The position numbers and the translations under genes were made by a program. DNA of 38,782 bases, from positions 1-38,782 of the forward strand of contig JAZKZO010000023.1 of NCBI GenBank assembly GCA_045612665.1, read 5' to 3'. A model generated the notes under the pieces. The model saw only the letters and a list, made by a program, of their open reading frames with translations, was not told the origin of the DNA and did no database searches. Shown here one piece after another: positions 17,032-24,845 of the stretch. This DNA comes from RGIG2000 sp045612665. Its GTDB lineage: Bacteria; Bacillota; Clostridia; Oscillospirales; CAG-272. How positions within the stretch are numbered: position 1 is the first letter of the stretch; each line of letters opens with the position of its first letter.

Positions 17032-17769
17032 TTATTCAGCGTCTACTGCCTCAGCTTCAGCCTCTGCTTCAGCTTCAACAGGAGTTTCGCCCTGCTTGCC
17101 CTCGATTACTGCATCAGCAATAGCTGCAGCGATGAGCTTAATAGCACGGATAGCGTCGTCGTTACCAGGAATGATGTAGTCAGCATCGTCAGGATCACAG
17201 TTAGTGTCAACGATAGCGATTACAGGAATACCAAGTCTCTTAGCTTCGAGAACTGCGTTGTGCTCCTTCTTTGTATCTACGATGAAGATAGCAGATGGGA
17301 GCTCAGTCATTGTCTTGATACCGCCAAGGTTCTTTTCAAGGTTATCCATTTCCTTTACAAGACCAGCAACCTCTTTCTTAGGAAGAAGATCGAATGTTCC
17401 GTCTTCCTTCATCTTTTCGAGCTGCTCAAGACGAGCGATGCTCTTCTTAATTGTTTTGAAGTTTGTGAGCATTCCGCCGAGCCAACGAACGTTTACATAG
17501 TACATACCGCAACGCTGTGCTTCCTCACGGATAGCATCAGTAGCCTGCTTCTTTGTACCTACGAAAAGAATGCTACCACCCTCTGTTGAGATGTCACGAG
17601 CAAACATATACGCCTCTTCAAACTTCTTAGCAGTCTTCTGAAGGTCGATGATGTAGATGCCGTTTCTTTCTGTGAAGATGTACTCTGCCATCTTAGGGTT
17701 CCATCTTCTTGTGTGGTGTCCGAAGTGAACACCTGCTTCAAGCAATTGCTTAATTGAGATAACTGACAT
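17032..17769 (-). CDS. rpsB: 30S ribosomal protein S2
   Basis: Small-subunit ribosomal protein. Start SVISIKQLLEAGVHFGHHTRRWNPKM and the blocks ILFVGTKKQATDAI, VNVRWLGGMLTNFKTI and VDTKKEHNAVLEAKRLGIPV are diagnostic. The ATG at 17769 is preceded by AGGAGG at eight bases; the frame is open further upstream to 17892, but that part is the structured leader and has no family similarity. The protein has 245 residues and ends in an acidic Glu-Ala repeat (EAEAEAEAEA). It leads the rpsB-tsf operon; autoregulation through the leader is suggested by the RNA structure. Confidence 0.97.
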   Translation of the reverse strand: MSVISIKQLLEAGVHFGHHTRRWNPKMAEYIFTERNGIYIIDLQKTAKKFEEAYMFARDISTEGGSILFVGTKKQATDAIREEAQRCGMYYVNVRWLGGMLTNFKTIKKSIARLEQLEKMKEDGTFDLLPKKEVAGLVKEMDNLEKNLGGIKTMTELPSAIFIVDTKKEHNAVLEAKRLGIPVIAIVDTNCDPDDADYIIPGNDDAIRAIKLIAAAIADAVIEGKQGETPVEAEAEAEAEAVDAE

Positions 17770-17798
17770 TTTAAATGTCCTCCTTTGGTTTTTTCCAC

Positions 17799-17857
17799 CA
17801 CAATCGCTTAGCGCCACTACCGAAATCGGCACCGAGCAACGCATCAGAGCGGTTGTG
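17799..17857 (-). promoter_or_regulatory. Structured rpsB leader hairpin, possible S2 autoregulatory site
   Basis: In the roughly 125-base leader, minus-strand RNA can fold into one long hairpin. Outer stem CACAACCGCT (17848-17857) with AGCGATTGTG (17799-17808), one mismatch. Middle stem GCGUUGCU (17835-17842) with AGUGGCGC (17811-17818), eight pairs including three G-U. Apical stem CCGA/UCGG (17820-17829). A shorter GTGTG/CACAC hairpin (17876-17894) lies at the 5' end. There is no T-run, so it would act on translation rather than termination. Confidence 0.55.
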
Positions 17858-17900
17858 TGTGTTTTGTATTTTTGTGTGTTTCTCACGCACACGCTTTTGG

Positions 17901-17929
17901 ATTATATCATAATATAATAGCATTTGCAA
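17901..17929 (-). promoter_or_regulatory. Sigma-A promoter of rpsB-tsf
   Basis: On the minus strand TTGCAA (17924-17929), a 17-base spacer and TATAAT (17901-17906). An AT-rich stretch (17931-17993) lies directly upstream and could act as an UP element; it holds no visible terminator for the gene before it. Confidence 0.75.
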
Positions 17930-17993
17930 GATTTTTTTATTAGTTCACAAAAAATTTACAATTTGTTTTTAATTTGTTAATTTTTGTTCATTT

Positions 17994-18224
17994 TCAAGAG
18001 CAAAAATCCACTAAAATAGCATCTTTTCCTATTTTACAAATGCTAGACCAAGGAATTTCTATGATTTTACAATTTTTTAATGAAAGAAAATCTTTACTCT
18101 CCATTAGATACATACAGTAAATTTTACCGGTACAAGCATCGATTTTCAAGTCGGTGATATATCCCAAATGCTCCCCGTTTTTTACATTTATTACTTCCTT
18201 TTGAGTGAGTTCCGAAAGCTTCAT
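17994..18224 (-). CDS. YlmC/YmxH-family PRC-barrel sporulation-associated protein
   Basis: A 76-residue protein with a single PRC-barrel fold: MKLSELTQKEVINVKNGEHL, GYITDLKIDACTGKI, and a C-terminal IPWSSICKIGKDAILVDF. This matches the YlmC/YmxH family, small proteins conserved in spore formers and linked by annotation to sporulation; the biochemical role is not established. AGGAG six to seven bases before the ATG supports the start. It follows a strong terminator (18251-18278), so it must have its own promoter in the short gap, although none is clear. No terminator is seen before the rpsB promoter. Confidence 0.85.
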   Translation of the reverse strand: MKLSELTQKEVINVKNGEHLGYITDLKIDACTGKIYCMYLMESKDFLSLKNCKIIEIPWSSICKIGKDAILVDFCS

Positions 18225-18250
18225 ACTATTCTCCTTTAATTAAATAATAT

Positions 18251-18278
18251 GAAAAAACCGAGGCATTGTAGCCTCGGC
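18251..18278 (-). terminator. Terminator of the lipoprotein gene
   Basis: On the minus strand CCGAGGC, six-base loop, GCCTCGG (18258-18264 and 18271-18277), then TTTTTTC. Confidence 0.9.
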
Positions 18279-18285
18279 CTTAATT

Positions 18286-20187
18286 TTATTTGTTGTATGT
18301 ATTATTGAGTGATGTAAACTCGTTAATAGCATTCTTATAAGCCTCTGCACTCAAAAGCTTATAAACAGTTGCATTTGCAGAATAGATAGCCTTATCCTCC
18401 AAAAGCTTATCGTATGCAGCAATCTTGTCAAGCTCTGCTTGAAGAGCCTTATTTTCATCCTGCAATTCCTTTACGTCCTCAGCCTTTTCGGAATCGTCCT
18501 TGTATTCCTCAATCAAAAGCTTGTTAGCTTCGATTTTATCCTTTTTGTTTTGCTCCTCAGGCTTGAGAGTATTGTATTCTTCAAGTCCGTCAGCGAGCTT
18601 CTTGTCGGTCGCGATAACGTCGAAGCCCTTGGAAGCCGCATAAGCCTCCTTAAAGGATTCAAATTCTTCACCGCTCATTGCGCTTATTTCAGCGAAAATT
18701 TCGGCGTTAAGCGCCTTCAGGCTTGTTACAAGAGCATCAACCTTTGATTTTTGAGCAGCGGATGCGCTCTTATTATAATTTGAAAGGAAATGGAGATAAT
18801 TTGAAACTGTTGCATCGTAGTTTACTGACTTAACGTAATCCCAATCATCGATTACAGATCCGTCTTCTCTATAAGTCTTATAGCCGTTTCCGGTATAATC
18901 ATTATTCATATCATAAACCACATTACCGTTTTCATCTCTGATCAATTTGATTTTTGGATCATTCTCGTCCTCTGAATAATCGAGCTCATAGTCAGTATCC
19001 TTAATACCGTATTGAAGGAGTGTACGGATTTCAGTGTTTGTATAAAGCAAATACAAGAATGACATAGCTCTATCATAGTTGATAGAATAGTCGCTAATTG
19101 CGAACATTGAGCCATATACATCCTCCTCGGTCATAACAGGGTTGCCTGTTTTAACGAGGTAGTAATCCTTCGCATAAGCCTCAGCTCCAGCCTTAGTGCC
19201 GTTATAAATCATAACGCCTGCCTTCTCGCCTTCGCCAAGTGCTTCCTTTACATAATTCTTATCCTTAAGAGCCTTGTAAAGTGATGTATAAGCCATATAA
19301 GCTTCATTATCAAAGATACTGCCCGGAGCTACGCTAGAATTTGTTGAAGTGATAAGAGATTGCTCATCAGCCCAATAAAGAACGCCTGGGGCATCCTTTT
19401 CAGTACCAACAAATGGAACTACACCGGTAGTGCCTGCCGCACCGATTTGATCAATTAGTGCCTCGCAATCAAGAACACCTGTAATTGTATCGATTTCAAA
19501 ATCCTCGCCTGCAAGCTCCTTGTTGATGAGGACATATTGGAAGTTATCCTCTGCGTAAGCGCGGTTGTTAGGAACTGCATAAAGGTTCTTGTTTATAAGA
19601 AGAGGTGTGATGATTTCGTTTCTGATAAGCTTCTTAAATCTTGGATAAGAAGCACTTTCACTTGTTACGTATGGATTAAGTGCATAAAGCATTCCATCGT
19701 TTGCAAGCTTTGAATATGTAGCATAATCTCTAATCAAGCAAATATCAATTTGGTTTTCCAAAATTTCAGGATATTTAAGCTTGTAGAAATAATCGGGTGA
19801 ATTTGGTGGATACTTTTCGGCATCGTTTACATAGTTTTTACCTATTTCAATCGGCTTTACAAGCTGTGAAGCCTTGATACCGCTAAATTTTTGCATTAGC
19901 TTTGAGTCGTACTCAGCATCGCTTACAGCTACAATTTCAATTTTTGTATTCTTTGTAGCGATAAGAGCGTTAATTTCTGCCTCAACAGCCTCGAGTCTCT
20001 TTTGGAATGCCTCGGATGTAGTATCACTGTTAGTTGGAATCCAAAGTGAAAGTGTATAAGCAGTATCACCTGCACATACATTTTCCTTTCTTATTTCGTC
20101 GTCTGTTTTCTCATCACTGCATGATGTAAGTACAAGTGAAACTACCATCATTAGCGCAAGGAGCAAACAAAGTAATCTTTTTTTCAT
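18286..20187 (-). CDS. Extracellular solute-binding-type lipoprotein, orphan
   Basis: Secreted lipoprotein of 633 residues. The signal peptide (MKKRLLCLLLALMMVVSLVL) ends in the lipobox LTSC with Cys23 as the lipid attachment point. The body (LSLWIPTNSDT, PEILENQIDICLIRDYATYS, NDGMLYALNPYV, NKNLYAVPNNRAY) resembles family 1 substrate-binding proteins of ABC importers. It is longer than the usual 400-450 residues because of a Glu/Lys-rich, probably coiled-coil C-terminal part (about 530-605, ELQDENKALQAELDKI). No permease or ATPase gene is adjacent, so the ligand is unknown and a non-transport role is possible. It is a single-gene unit with a strong promoter and terminator; GGAGGA eight bases before the ATG supports the start. 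Confidence 0.8.
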   Translation of the reverse strand: MKKRLLCLLLALMMVVSLVLTSCSDEKTDDEIRKENVCAGDTAYTLSLWIPTNSDTTSEAFQKRLEAVEAEINALIATKNTKIEIVAVSDAEYDSKLMQKFSGIKASQLVKPIEIGKNYVNDAEKYPPNSPDYFYKLKYPEILENQIDICLIRDYATYSKLANDGMLYALNPYVTSESASYPRFKKLIRNEIITPLLINKNLYAVPNNRAYAEDNFQYVLINKELAGEDFEIDTITGVLDCEALIDQIGAAGTTGVVPFVGTEKDAPGVLYWADEQSLITSTNSSVAPGSIFDNEAYMAYTSLYKALKDKNYVKEALGEGEKAGVMIYNGTKAGAEAYAKDYYLVKTGNPVMTEEDVYGSMFAISDYSINYDRAMSFLYLLYTNTEIRTLLQYGIKDTDYELDYSEDENDPKIKLIRDENGNVVYDMNNDYTGNGYKTYREDGSVIDDWDYVKSVNYDATVSNYLHFLSNYNKSASAAQKSKVDALVTSLKALNAEIFAEISAMSGEEFESFKEAYAASKGFDVIATDKKLADGLEEYNTLKPEEQNKKDKIEANKLLIEEYKDDSEKAEDVKELQDENKALQAELDKIAAYDKLLEDKAIYSANATVYKLLSAEAYKNAINEFTSLNNTYNK

Positions 20188-20226
20188 TTAATCGTTCCTC
20201 CACGATATTAATTACGAATTATAATA

Positions 20227-20255
20227 ATTCTACTATAAAGAAAAGTTTTTGTCAA
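20227..20255 (-). promoter_or_regulatory. Sigma-A promoter of the lipoprotein gene
   Basis: On the minus strand TTGACA (20250-20255), a 17-base spacer and TAGAAT (20227-20232). Only a weak TTAACA/TGTTAA hairpin without a T-run lies between the rpoD stop and this promoter, so rpoD transcripts may read through. Confidence 0.8.
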
Positions 20256-20286
20256 GTCATTTTACACATCGTTAACAAAATGTTAA

Positions 20287-21351
20287 TTAGTCAAGATATG
20301 CTCTAAGCTTTTTAGAACGGCTTGGATGACGAAGCTTTCTCAATGCCTTAGCTTCTATTTGACGAATTCTCTCACGGGTTATTTGGAACTTTTCTCCAAC
20401 CTCCTCAAGAGTTCTTGTTCTTCCGTCATCAAGTCCAAAGCGCAATCTCAAAACCTCTTCCTCTCTTGGAGTAAGCGTTTTAAGAACGTCGTTAAGCTGT
20501 TCCTTCAAAAGTGTATAAGAGGCAGCCTCAGCTGGTGCCGGTGAGTCCTCATCAGGGATAAAGTCTCCCAAATGGCTATCCTCTTCCTCGCCAATAGGTG
20601 TTTCAAGAGACACGGGCTCTAACGCATATTTCATAGTATCTCTTACCTTTTCAGGTGTCATATCGATCTTGTCAGCGATTTCCTCGGGAGTGGGCTCTCT
20701 GCCAAGCTCTTGAAGGAGCTGTCTTGAAACTCTTGATACCTTATGAATGGTTTCTACCATATGAACGGGAATACGAACGGTTCTTGCTTGGTCGGCAATA
20801 GCTCTTGTAATAGCTTGTCTTATCCACCAAGTAGCATAAGTTGAAAACTTATAGCCCTTTTCGGAGTCAAACTTTTCAACAGCCTTCATAAGACCGAGGT
20901 TGCCCTCTTGAATCAAATCAAGGAATGCCATTCCCTTACCAACATGCTTTTTGGCAATGCTTACAACAAGACGAAGGTTTGCCTCAACAATCTTGTTTTT
21001 AGCATTTTCATCGCCATTTTTCATGGCAGTTGCAAATTCTCTTTCGTCGTCAGCGCTCAAAAGTGGAACTCTACCGATTTCCTTGAGGTACATTCTAACA
21101 GGATCATCGATTGCAAAGCTTTCTTGAAGCTTTTCGATTTCCTCTGTACTCATTAGCTGTTCCATCTCTTTTTCGAGGTCGTCTACGTCCTCAGCATTGA
21201 TGTCATCAGAATTTTTACTTACAATGCTCAAAAGCTCGTCAAGCTGATCGTCGGCAAAATAATCAATTTCGCCATCCTTTACGTCATCATCGGAGTCGGA
21301 TGAGGCATTATTGTTAAGAATATCGTCAATGTCAAATTCATTTTTACTCAT
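20287..21351 (-). CDS. rpoD: Primary RNA polymerase sigma factor (sigma-A/RpoD)
   Basis: Housekeeping sigma factor. After an acidic N-terminal region (SDSDDDVKDGEIDYF), region 1.2 (DPVRMYLKEIGRVPLL), region 2 (NLRLVVSIAKKH, FLDLIQEGNLGLMKAVEKF, YKFSTYATWWIRQAITRAI), region 3 (RIPVHMVETI) and region 4 (EEVLRLRFGLDDGRTRTLEE, FQITRERIRQIEAKALRKLR) are all present. The 354 residues are the normal Gram-positive length. It is 11 bases downstream of dnaG, in the macromolecular synthesis arrangement dnaG-rpoD. AGAGGTG upstream of the ATG supports the start. Confidence 0.98.
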   Translation of the reverse strand: MSKNEFDIDDILNNNASSDSDDDVKDGEIDYFADDQLDELLSIVSKNSDDINAEDVDDLEKEMEQLMSTEEIEKLQESFAIDDPVRMYLKEIGRVPLLSADDEREFATAMKNGDENAKNKIVEANLRLVVSIAKKHVGKGMAFLDLIQEGNLGLMKAVEKFDSEKGYKFSTYATWWIRQAITRAIADQARTVRIPVHMVETIHKVSRVSRQLLQELGREPTPEEIADKIDMTPEKVRDTMKYALEPVSLETPIGEEEDSHLGDFIPDEDSPAPAEAASYTLLKEQLNDVLKTLTPREEEVLRLRFGLDDGRTRTLEEVGEKFQITRERIRQIEAKALRKLRHPSRSKKLRAYLD

Positions 21352-21362
21352 TTTTACACCTC

Positions 21363-23108
21363 TTATTTTTTCTTCTTCAATAGCGCTTCAAGAGAATCAA
21401 GGCTATTTTCGGATTTTTTCTTGTTTTTTTCTGCACGCAATGAATCAATGCAACCGTTCAAAACATCATCCCCGTTTGAGCCGAGCATTTGCCTGTCAGT
21501 TTGCATTTTAGCTATTCTCGAAACCTCTTCTTGTGAGAAATCCTCTGAAAAATATGCAATATCAAATTTCACATTTAAGCTATGAAGCTCTTTCATTTTT
21601 TCAAAGATTTTTCTACTAAAGCTTGTAACAAAATCGTCCGAGCTTAGAGTTTCGATACATTTTTTAAAGTGCTCTTCATGAAGCTGCATCAAGCCCAAAA
21701 TCGCTTCCTCTATCTTGTTGGCTTTAATGTTGGCAGAGCTTTCCGGGTTGATTCTATCACCTATACCGCTTGTAGCACGGTATATTTCGTTCATTTGAGT
21801 CTTCTTTTCCTCTCGCTTATGTCTGCTTACCAAGGAAGATACGTCCTTTTTTATGCTTTCCTTGGGAAGCTCAAGAAGCTTTGCAGTCTTTATGCAATAA
21901 ACCTCTCTTTCAACGTCAGACGAGAAGCTTGCAATTATATTGCAGATTTCCTTTGATGCCTTGATTTTTTCATCAAAATCAGCAATATTATATTTTGCTA
22001 AAATCTTTTCAAGCTCGAAATCAAATCTCGTTCTTGATTTTTCGATAATTTCCTTAAATCTAGTCGGACCAAAGGTCTTTATAAACTCATCAGGGTCCTT
22101 TGCACCGGACATTTTCAAGATTTTAACGTCAATTCCAACCTCTTGTAAATAGTTAAAGGCTTTATTAGCGGCACGCTGTCCTGCCTCGTCACTATCATAA
22201 GAAATTACGACTTTTTTTGTATATTTAGAAAATATTCTTGCCTGTTCGGAGGTAATAGCAGTGCCCAACGTAGCAACGGCATTTTCAAAGCCCGCGGCGT
22301 GAAGGGCTATAACATCCATATATCCCTCGCAAAGAATCATTAAATTTTCGCAATTATTCTTTGCAAAGTTCAAGGCAAATAGATTTTTACTCTTTTTAAA
22401 AGCGGGAGTGTCGGACGTATTCAAATATTTTGGTTTAGAGTCATCCATAACTCGTCCACCAAAGGCAACGATATTGCCCGAGGTATCAATGATTGGAAAC
22501 ATTACTCTATTGCGAAAATAGTCATACGCTATTCCCTTTTCTCCCTTACCGCAAAGGAATGCAACGCACATTTCCTCATCGGTATAGCCGAGTTTTTTCA
22601 AATGGTCGTGTAATGCGCCATAAGAATTTGGTGCAAATCCAAGTCCAAAGTGATTAATAATAGTAGAGGATAATCCTCTCTTTTTCATAAGATAATCGCG
22701 CGCTTCGGCACCGATTTTCTCATCAAACAAGCACTTGTGGAAGAATTTAGCAGCTTCCTTATTCATATCAAGCACGCGTTGCCTACCAACGCCACGCTTA
22801 GCATTATCACCATCGATATTATCGGGTAAAACAAGACCGCCTCTTTGAGCAAGGAGCTTGATTGCCGAAACGTAATCGACGTTTTCGGCACGCATTACAA
22901 AGGAGATGGCATCTCCACCTGCGCCACAACCGAAGCAATAGAACGATTGAGTTGCAGGAAAAACGACAAACGACGGAGTTTTCTCACTATGAAAAGGACA
23001 CGAGCCACTAAAATTAGAGCCTGCCCTTTTTAATGTGACGTATGAGGAAACAACGCTTTCGATGTCGTTTCTAAATTTTATTTCTTCGATAATTTGTGGA
23101 TCAATCAT
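21363..23108 (-). CDS. dnaG: DNA primase
   Basis: Synthesises RNA primers for replication. N-terminal CHC2 zinc finger (CPFHSEKTPSF, FYCFGCGAGGDAISF), then the TOPRIM catalytic core (LILCEGYMDVIALHAAGFEN, VVISYDSDEAGQRAA, KDPDEFIK) and a helical C-terminal helicase-binding part ending in Lys-rich residues. The ATG at 23108 gives 581 residues and overlaps the dgt stop as ATGA, with GGAG six to seven bases upstream; an in-frame GTG at 23120 would use that same GGAG as coding sequence and is less likely. It lies between dgt and rpoD, which fits one operon. Confidence 0.97.
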   Translation of the reverse strand: MIDPQIIEEIKFRNDIESVVSSYVTLKRAGSNFSGSCPFHSEKTPSFVVFPATQSFYCFGCGAGGDAISFVMRAENVDYVSAIKLLAQRGGLVLPDNIDGDNAKRGVGRQRVLDMNKEAAKFFHKCLFDEKIGAEARDYLMKKRGLSSTIINHFGLGFAPNSYGALHDHLKKLGYTDEEMCVAFLCGKGEKGIAYDYFRNRVMFPIIDTSGNIVAFGGRVMDDSKPKYLNTSDTPAFKKSKNLFALNFAKNNCENLMILCEGYMDVIALHAAGFENAVATLGTAITSEQARIFSKYTKKVVISYDSDEAGQRAANKAFNYLQEVGIDVKILKMSGAKDPDEFIKTFGPTRFKEIIEKSRTRFDFELEKILAKYNIADFDEKIKASKEICNIIASFSSDVEREVYCIKTAKLLELPKESIKKDVSSLVSRHKREEKKTQMNEIYRATSGIGDRINPESSANIKANKIEEAILGLMQLHEEHFKKCIETLSSDDFVTSFSRKIFEKMKELHSLNVKFDIAYFSEDFSQEEVSRIAKMQTDRQMLGSNGDDVLNGCIDSLRAEKNKKKSENSLDSLEALLKKKK

Positions 23109-24109
23109 CTTCTTCTCCACGAGTTAGGAACGTAAAGCTCTCTAAACAAATCAACAGCATACCTATCAGTCATACTCGAAATGTAGTCACATACACATCT
23201 CTCAACAGGCTCACTATCAAGATTTTTAACAAAAATAGGTGGCATCTCTTGGGGATTCTTAACAAAGTACGCAAATAGAGTTCCAAGCATTTCTATTGCC
23301 TTTTCCTCCTCGCCCTTTACCATCTTGTTTGTATAAACGTTTTTGAAAAGGAATGAACGAAGCTCCATCATAGCCTCGCCAATCTCGTCGGACATTTTGA
23401 TGTAAGGCTTGTCTAGGCTTTCGGAAATAACCGAGGAAACAAGGGTATTTATTCTCTTGCTATGTCCGTCGCCCAACACCTTTCTGATTTCAAGAGGAAT
23501 GTCTTCAATACAAAGTATTCCTGCACGGCACGCATCATCAATATCATGGTTTATGTAAGCAATTCTATCGGCAATTTTAATAATCTTGCCCTCAAGAGTT
23601 GCAGACTCGCAAGAGCCTGTATGGTTAAGAATAGCGTCCTTAACCTCCCAGGTAAGGTTCAAGCCCTCACCGTCGTTTTCGAGCTTTTCAACAACTCTTA
23701 TGCTTTGCTTATAATGAGCAAAATCAGGGGAATAAAACTTTTGCATTGCACTTTCGCCAGAATGGCCGAACGGTGTGTGTCCCAAATCGTGTCCAAGGGC
23801 AGCAGCCTCGCACAAATCCTCATTAAGACGGAGTGCACGGGAAATAATTCTTGCAATTTGTGCAACCTCAAGCGTATGAGTCATTCTAGTTCTAAAATGC
23901 TCATCCTCAGGAGATAAAAATACCTGCGTTTTATGCATCAATCTACGAAAAGCCTTTGAATGGATAATTCTATCTCTGTCCCTTTGAAATTCGGTACGGT
24001 TAGGACACGGAGGGCACGGCTTCTCTCTACCCTTTGTATTAGAGGTCAAAAAAGCATGCTCGGATAAAATATTCTTTTCTCTTTCAAGAAAGATCTCATT
24101 TGCAGTCAT
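23105..24109 (-). CDS. dgt: dGTPase-like HD-domain deoxynucleotide triphosphohydrolase
   Basis: HD-domain hydrolase that removes triphosphate from dGTP or related deoxynucleotides. Family marks: FQRDRDRIIHSKAFRRLMHKTQVF written in two parts as RDRDRIIHSKAF and RRLMHKTQVF, then RTRMTHTLEVAQIAR, and the metal site ALGHDLGHTPFGHSGE. The 334 residues match the short Clostridia-type enzyme that precedes dnaG. AGGAGG nine bases before the ATG supports the start. It overlaps dnaG by four bases (ATGA), so dgt-dnaG-rpoD are probably transcribed together. Substrate specificity is inferred from the family. Confidence 0.93.
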   Translation of the reverse strand: MTANEIFLEREKNILSEHAFLTSNTKGREKPCPPCPNRTEFQRDRDRIIHSKAFRRLMHKTQVFLSPEDEHFRTRMTHTLEVAQIARIISRALRLNEDLCEAAALGHDLGHTPFGHSGESAMQKFYSPDFAHYKQSIRVVEKLENDGEGLNLTWEVKDAILNHTGSCESATLEGKIIKIADRIAYINHDIDDACRAGILCIEDIPLEIRKVLGDGHSKRINTLVSSVISESLDKPYIKMSDEIGEAMMELRSFLFKNVYTNKMVKGEEEKAIEMLGTLFAYFVKNPQEMPPIFVKNLDSEPVERCVCDYISSMTDRYAVDLFRELYVPNSWRRR

Positions 24110-24138
24110 ATAAATATTCCTCCTTTCAAAATCTTACA

Positions 24139-24166
24139 TATATAAAATACGCAAAAAAAGGTGCAA
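24139..24166 (-). promoter_or_regulatory. Possible dgt-dnaG-rpoD promoter overlapping a terminator
   Basis: On the minus strand TTGCAC (24161-24166), a 16-base spacer and TATATA (24139-24144). The -35 box lies in the stem of the preceding yigZ terminator. Match is moderate. Confidence 0.4.
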
Positions 24167-24182
24167 ATACTTTTTTTGCACC
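24153..24182 (-). terminator. Terminator downstream of yigZ
   Basis: On the minus strand GGTGCAAA, seven-base loop, TTTGCACC (24160-24167 and 24175-24182), then TTTTTTT. Confidence 0.85.
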
Positions 24183-24191
24183 ATTTTTATC

Positions 24192-24818
24192 CTATTTACA
24201 ATCTAATCTAACGCCACTTATTTCAAGTAGGACCTTCCCGGCGAAGGCTTCGTTTATCTTTAACTTGAAATCATCAAATATTTCCTTGGAAATGGCAAAT
24301 TTTAAGTTTACGTCGGATGAAAATTCGGTTTCATCCACAATCGCCTCGTATGAGGTTAAAATCGGGAGCAATTTTTGATAATCCGAATATGTACAGATGG
24401 ATTTTACCTCAATATACTCCTCATACACGGCTATTCCACCCGCTTCCAAAGCCATTGCTGCGCTTGTTGAGTATGCTCTCACAAGTCCGCCTGCGCCGAG
24501 CAAAATTCCACCAAAATATCGAGTAATAACGACACATACATCAGTAATTTGCGACATTCTTATAGCATTTAGTGCGGGCATTCCGGCAGTTCCCTGTGGC
24601 TCTGCGTCATCGGAATACCTAGACAGTGTTCCGTCGCCCAACGTATATGCATAAACGTTATGAGTTGCGTCAGCATATTTCTTTTTTCTCTGCTTTATAA
24701 ATTCAAGAGCCTCTTCTTCGCTGCTTATAGGTGTTGCTATTGCAATAAAAAGAGATTTTTTCTCGGTAAATTCAATTTCAGCAGTTTTTTTGAGTTTTTT
24801 TATTTTTTCGTTAGCCAT
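24192..24818 (-). CDS. yigZ: YigZ/IMPACT-family protein
   Basis: Member of the YigZ (UPF0029, IMPACT) family; the eukaryotic relative inhibits Gcn2 activation, but the bacterial role is not settled. The signature region is visible as ATHNVYAYTLGDGTLSRYSD, then DAEPQGTAGMPAL and VVITRYFGGILLGAGGLVRA; the C-terminal DUF1949-like domain follows. The 208 residues are normal. No clear ribosome binding site precedes the ATG at 24818; the only upstream sequence is the 27-base gap after hflX, so translation may depend on the upstream gene. Confidence 0.92.
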   Translation of the reverse strand: MANEKIKKLKKTAEIEFTEKKSLFIAIATPISSEEEALEFIKQRKKKYADATHNVYAYTLGDGTLSRYSDDAEPQGTAGMPALNAIRMSQITDVCVVITRYFGGILLGAGGLVRAYSTSAAMALEAGGIAVYEEYIEVKSICTYSDYQKLLPILTSYEAIVDETEFSSDVNLKFAISKEIFDDFKLKINEAFAGKVLLEISGVRLDCK

Positions 24819-24845
24819 AATTTATTTTAGGCAAATGTAAAAATG

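Noticed and set aside
17770..17892. N-terminal extension of ribosomal protein S2
   Set aside because: This stretch is the structured mRNA leader; the ATG at 17769 has a perfect AGGAGG site and starts at the conserved S2 N-terminus.
20256..20290. Terminator directly after rpoD
   Set aside because: TTAACA/TGTTAA can pair but the stem is short, AT-only apart from one pair, and lacks a T-run.
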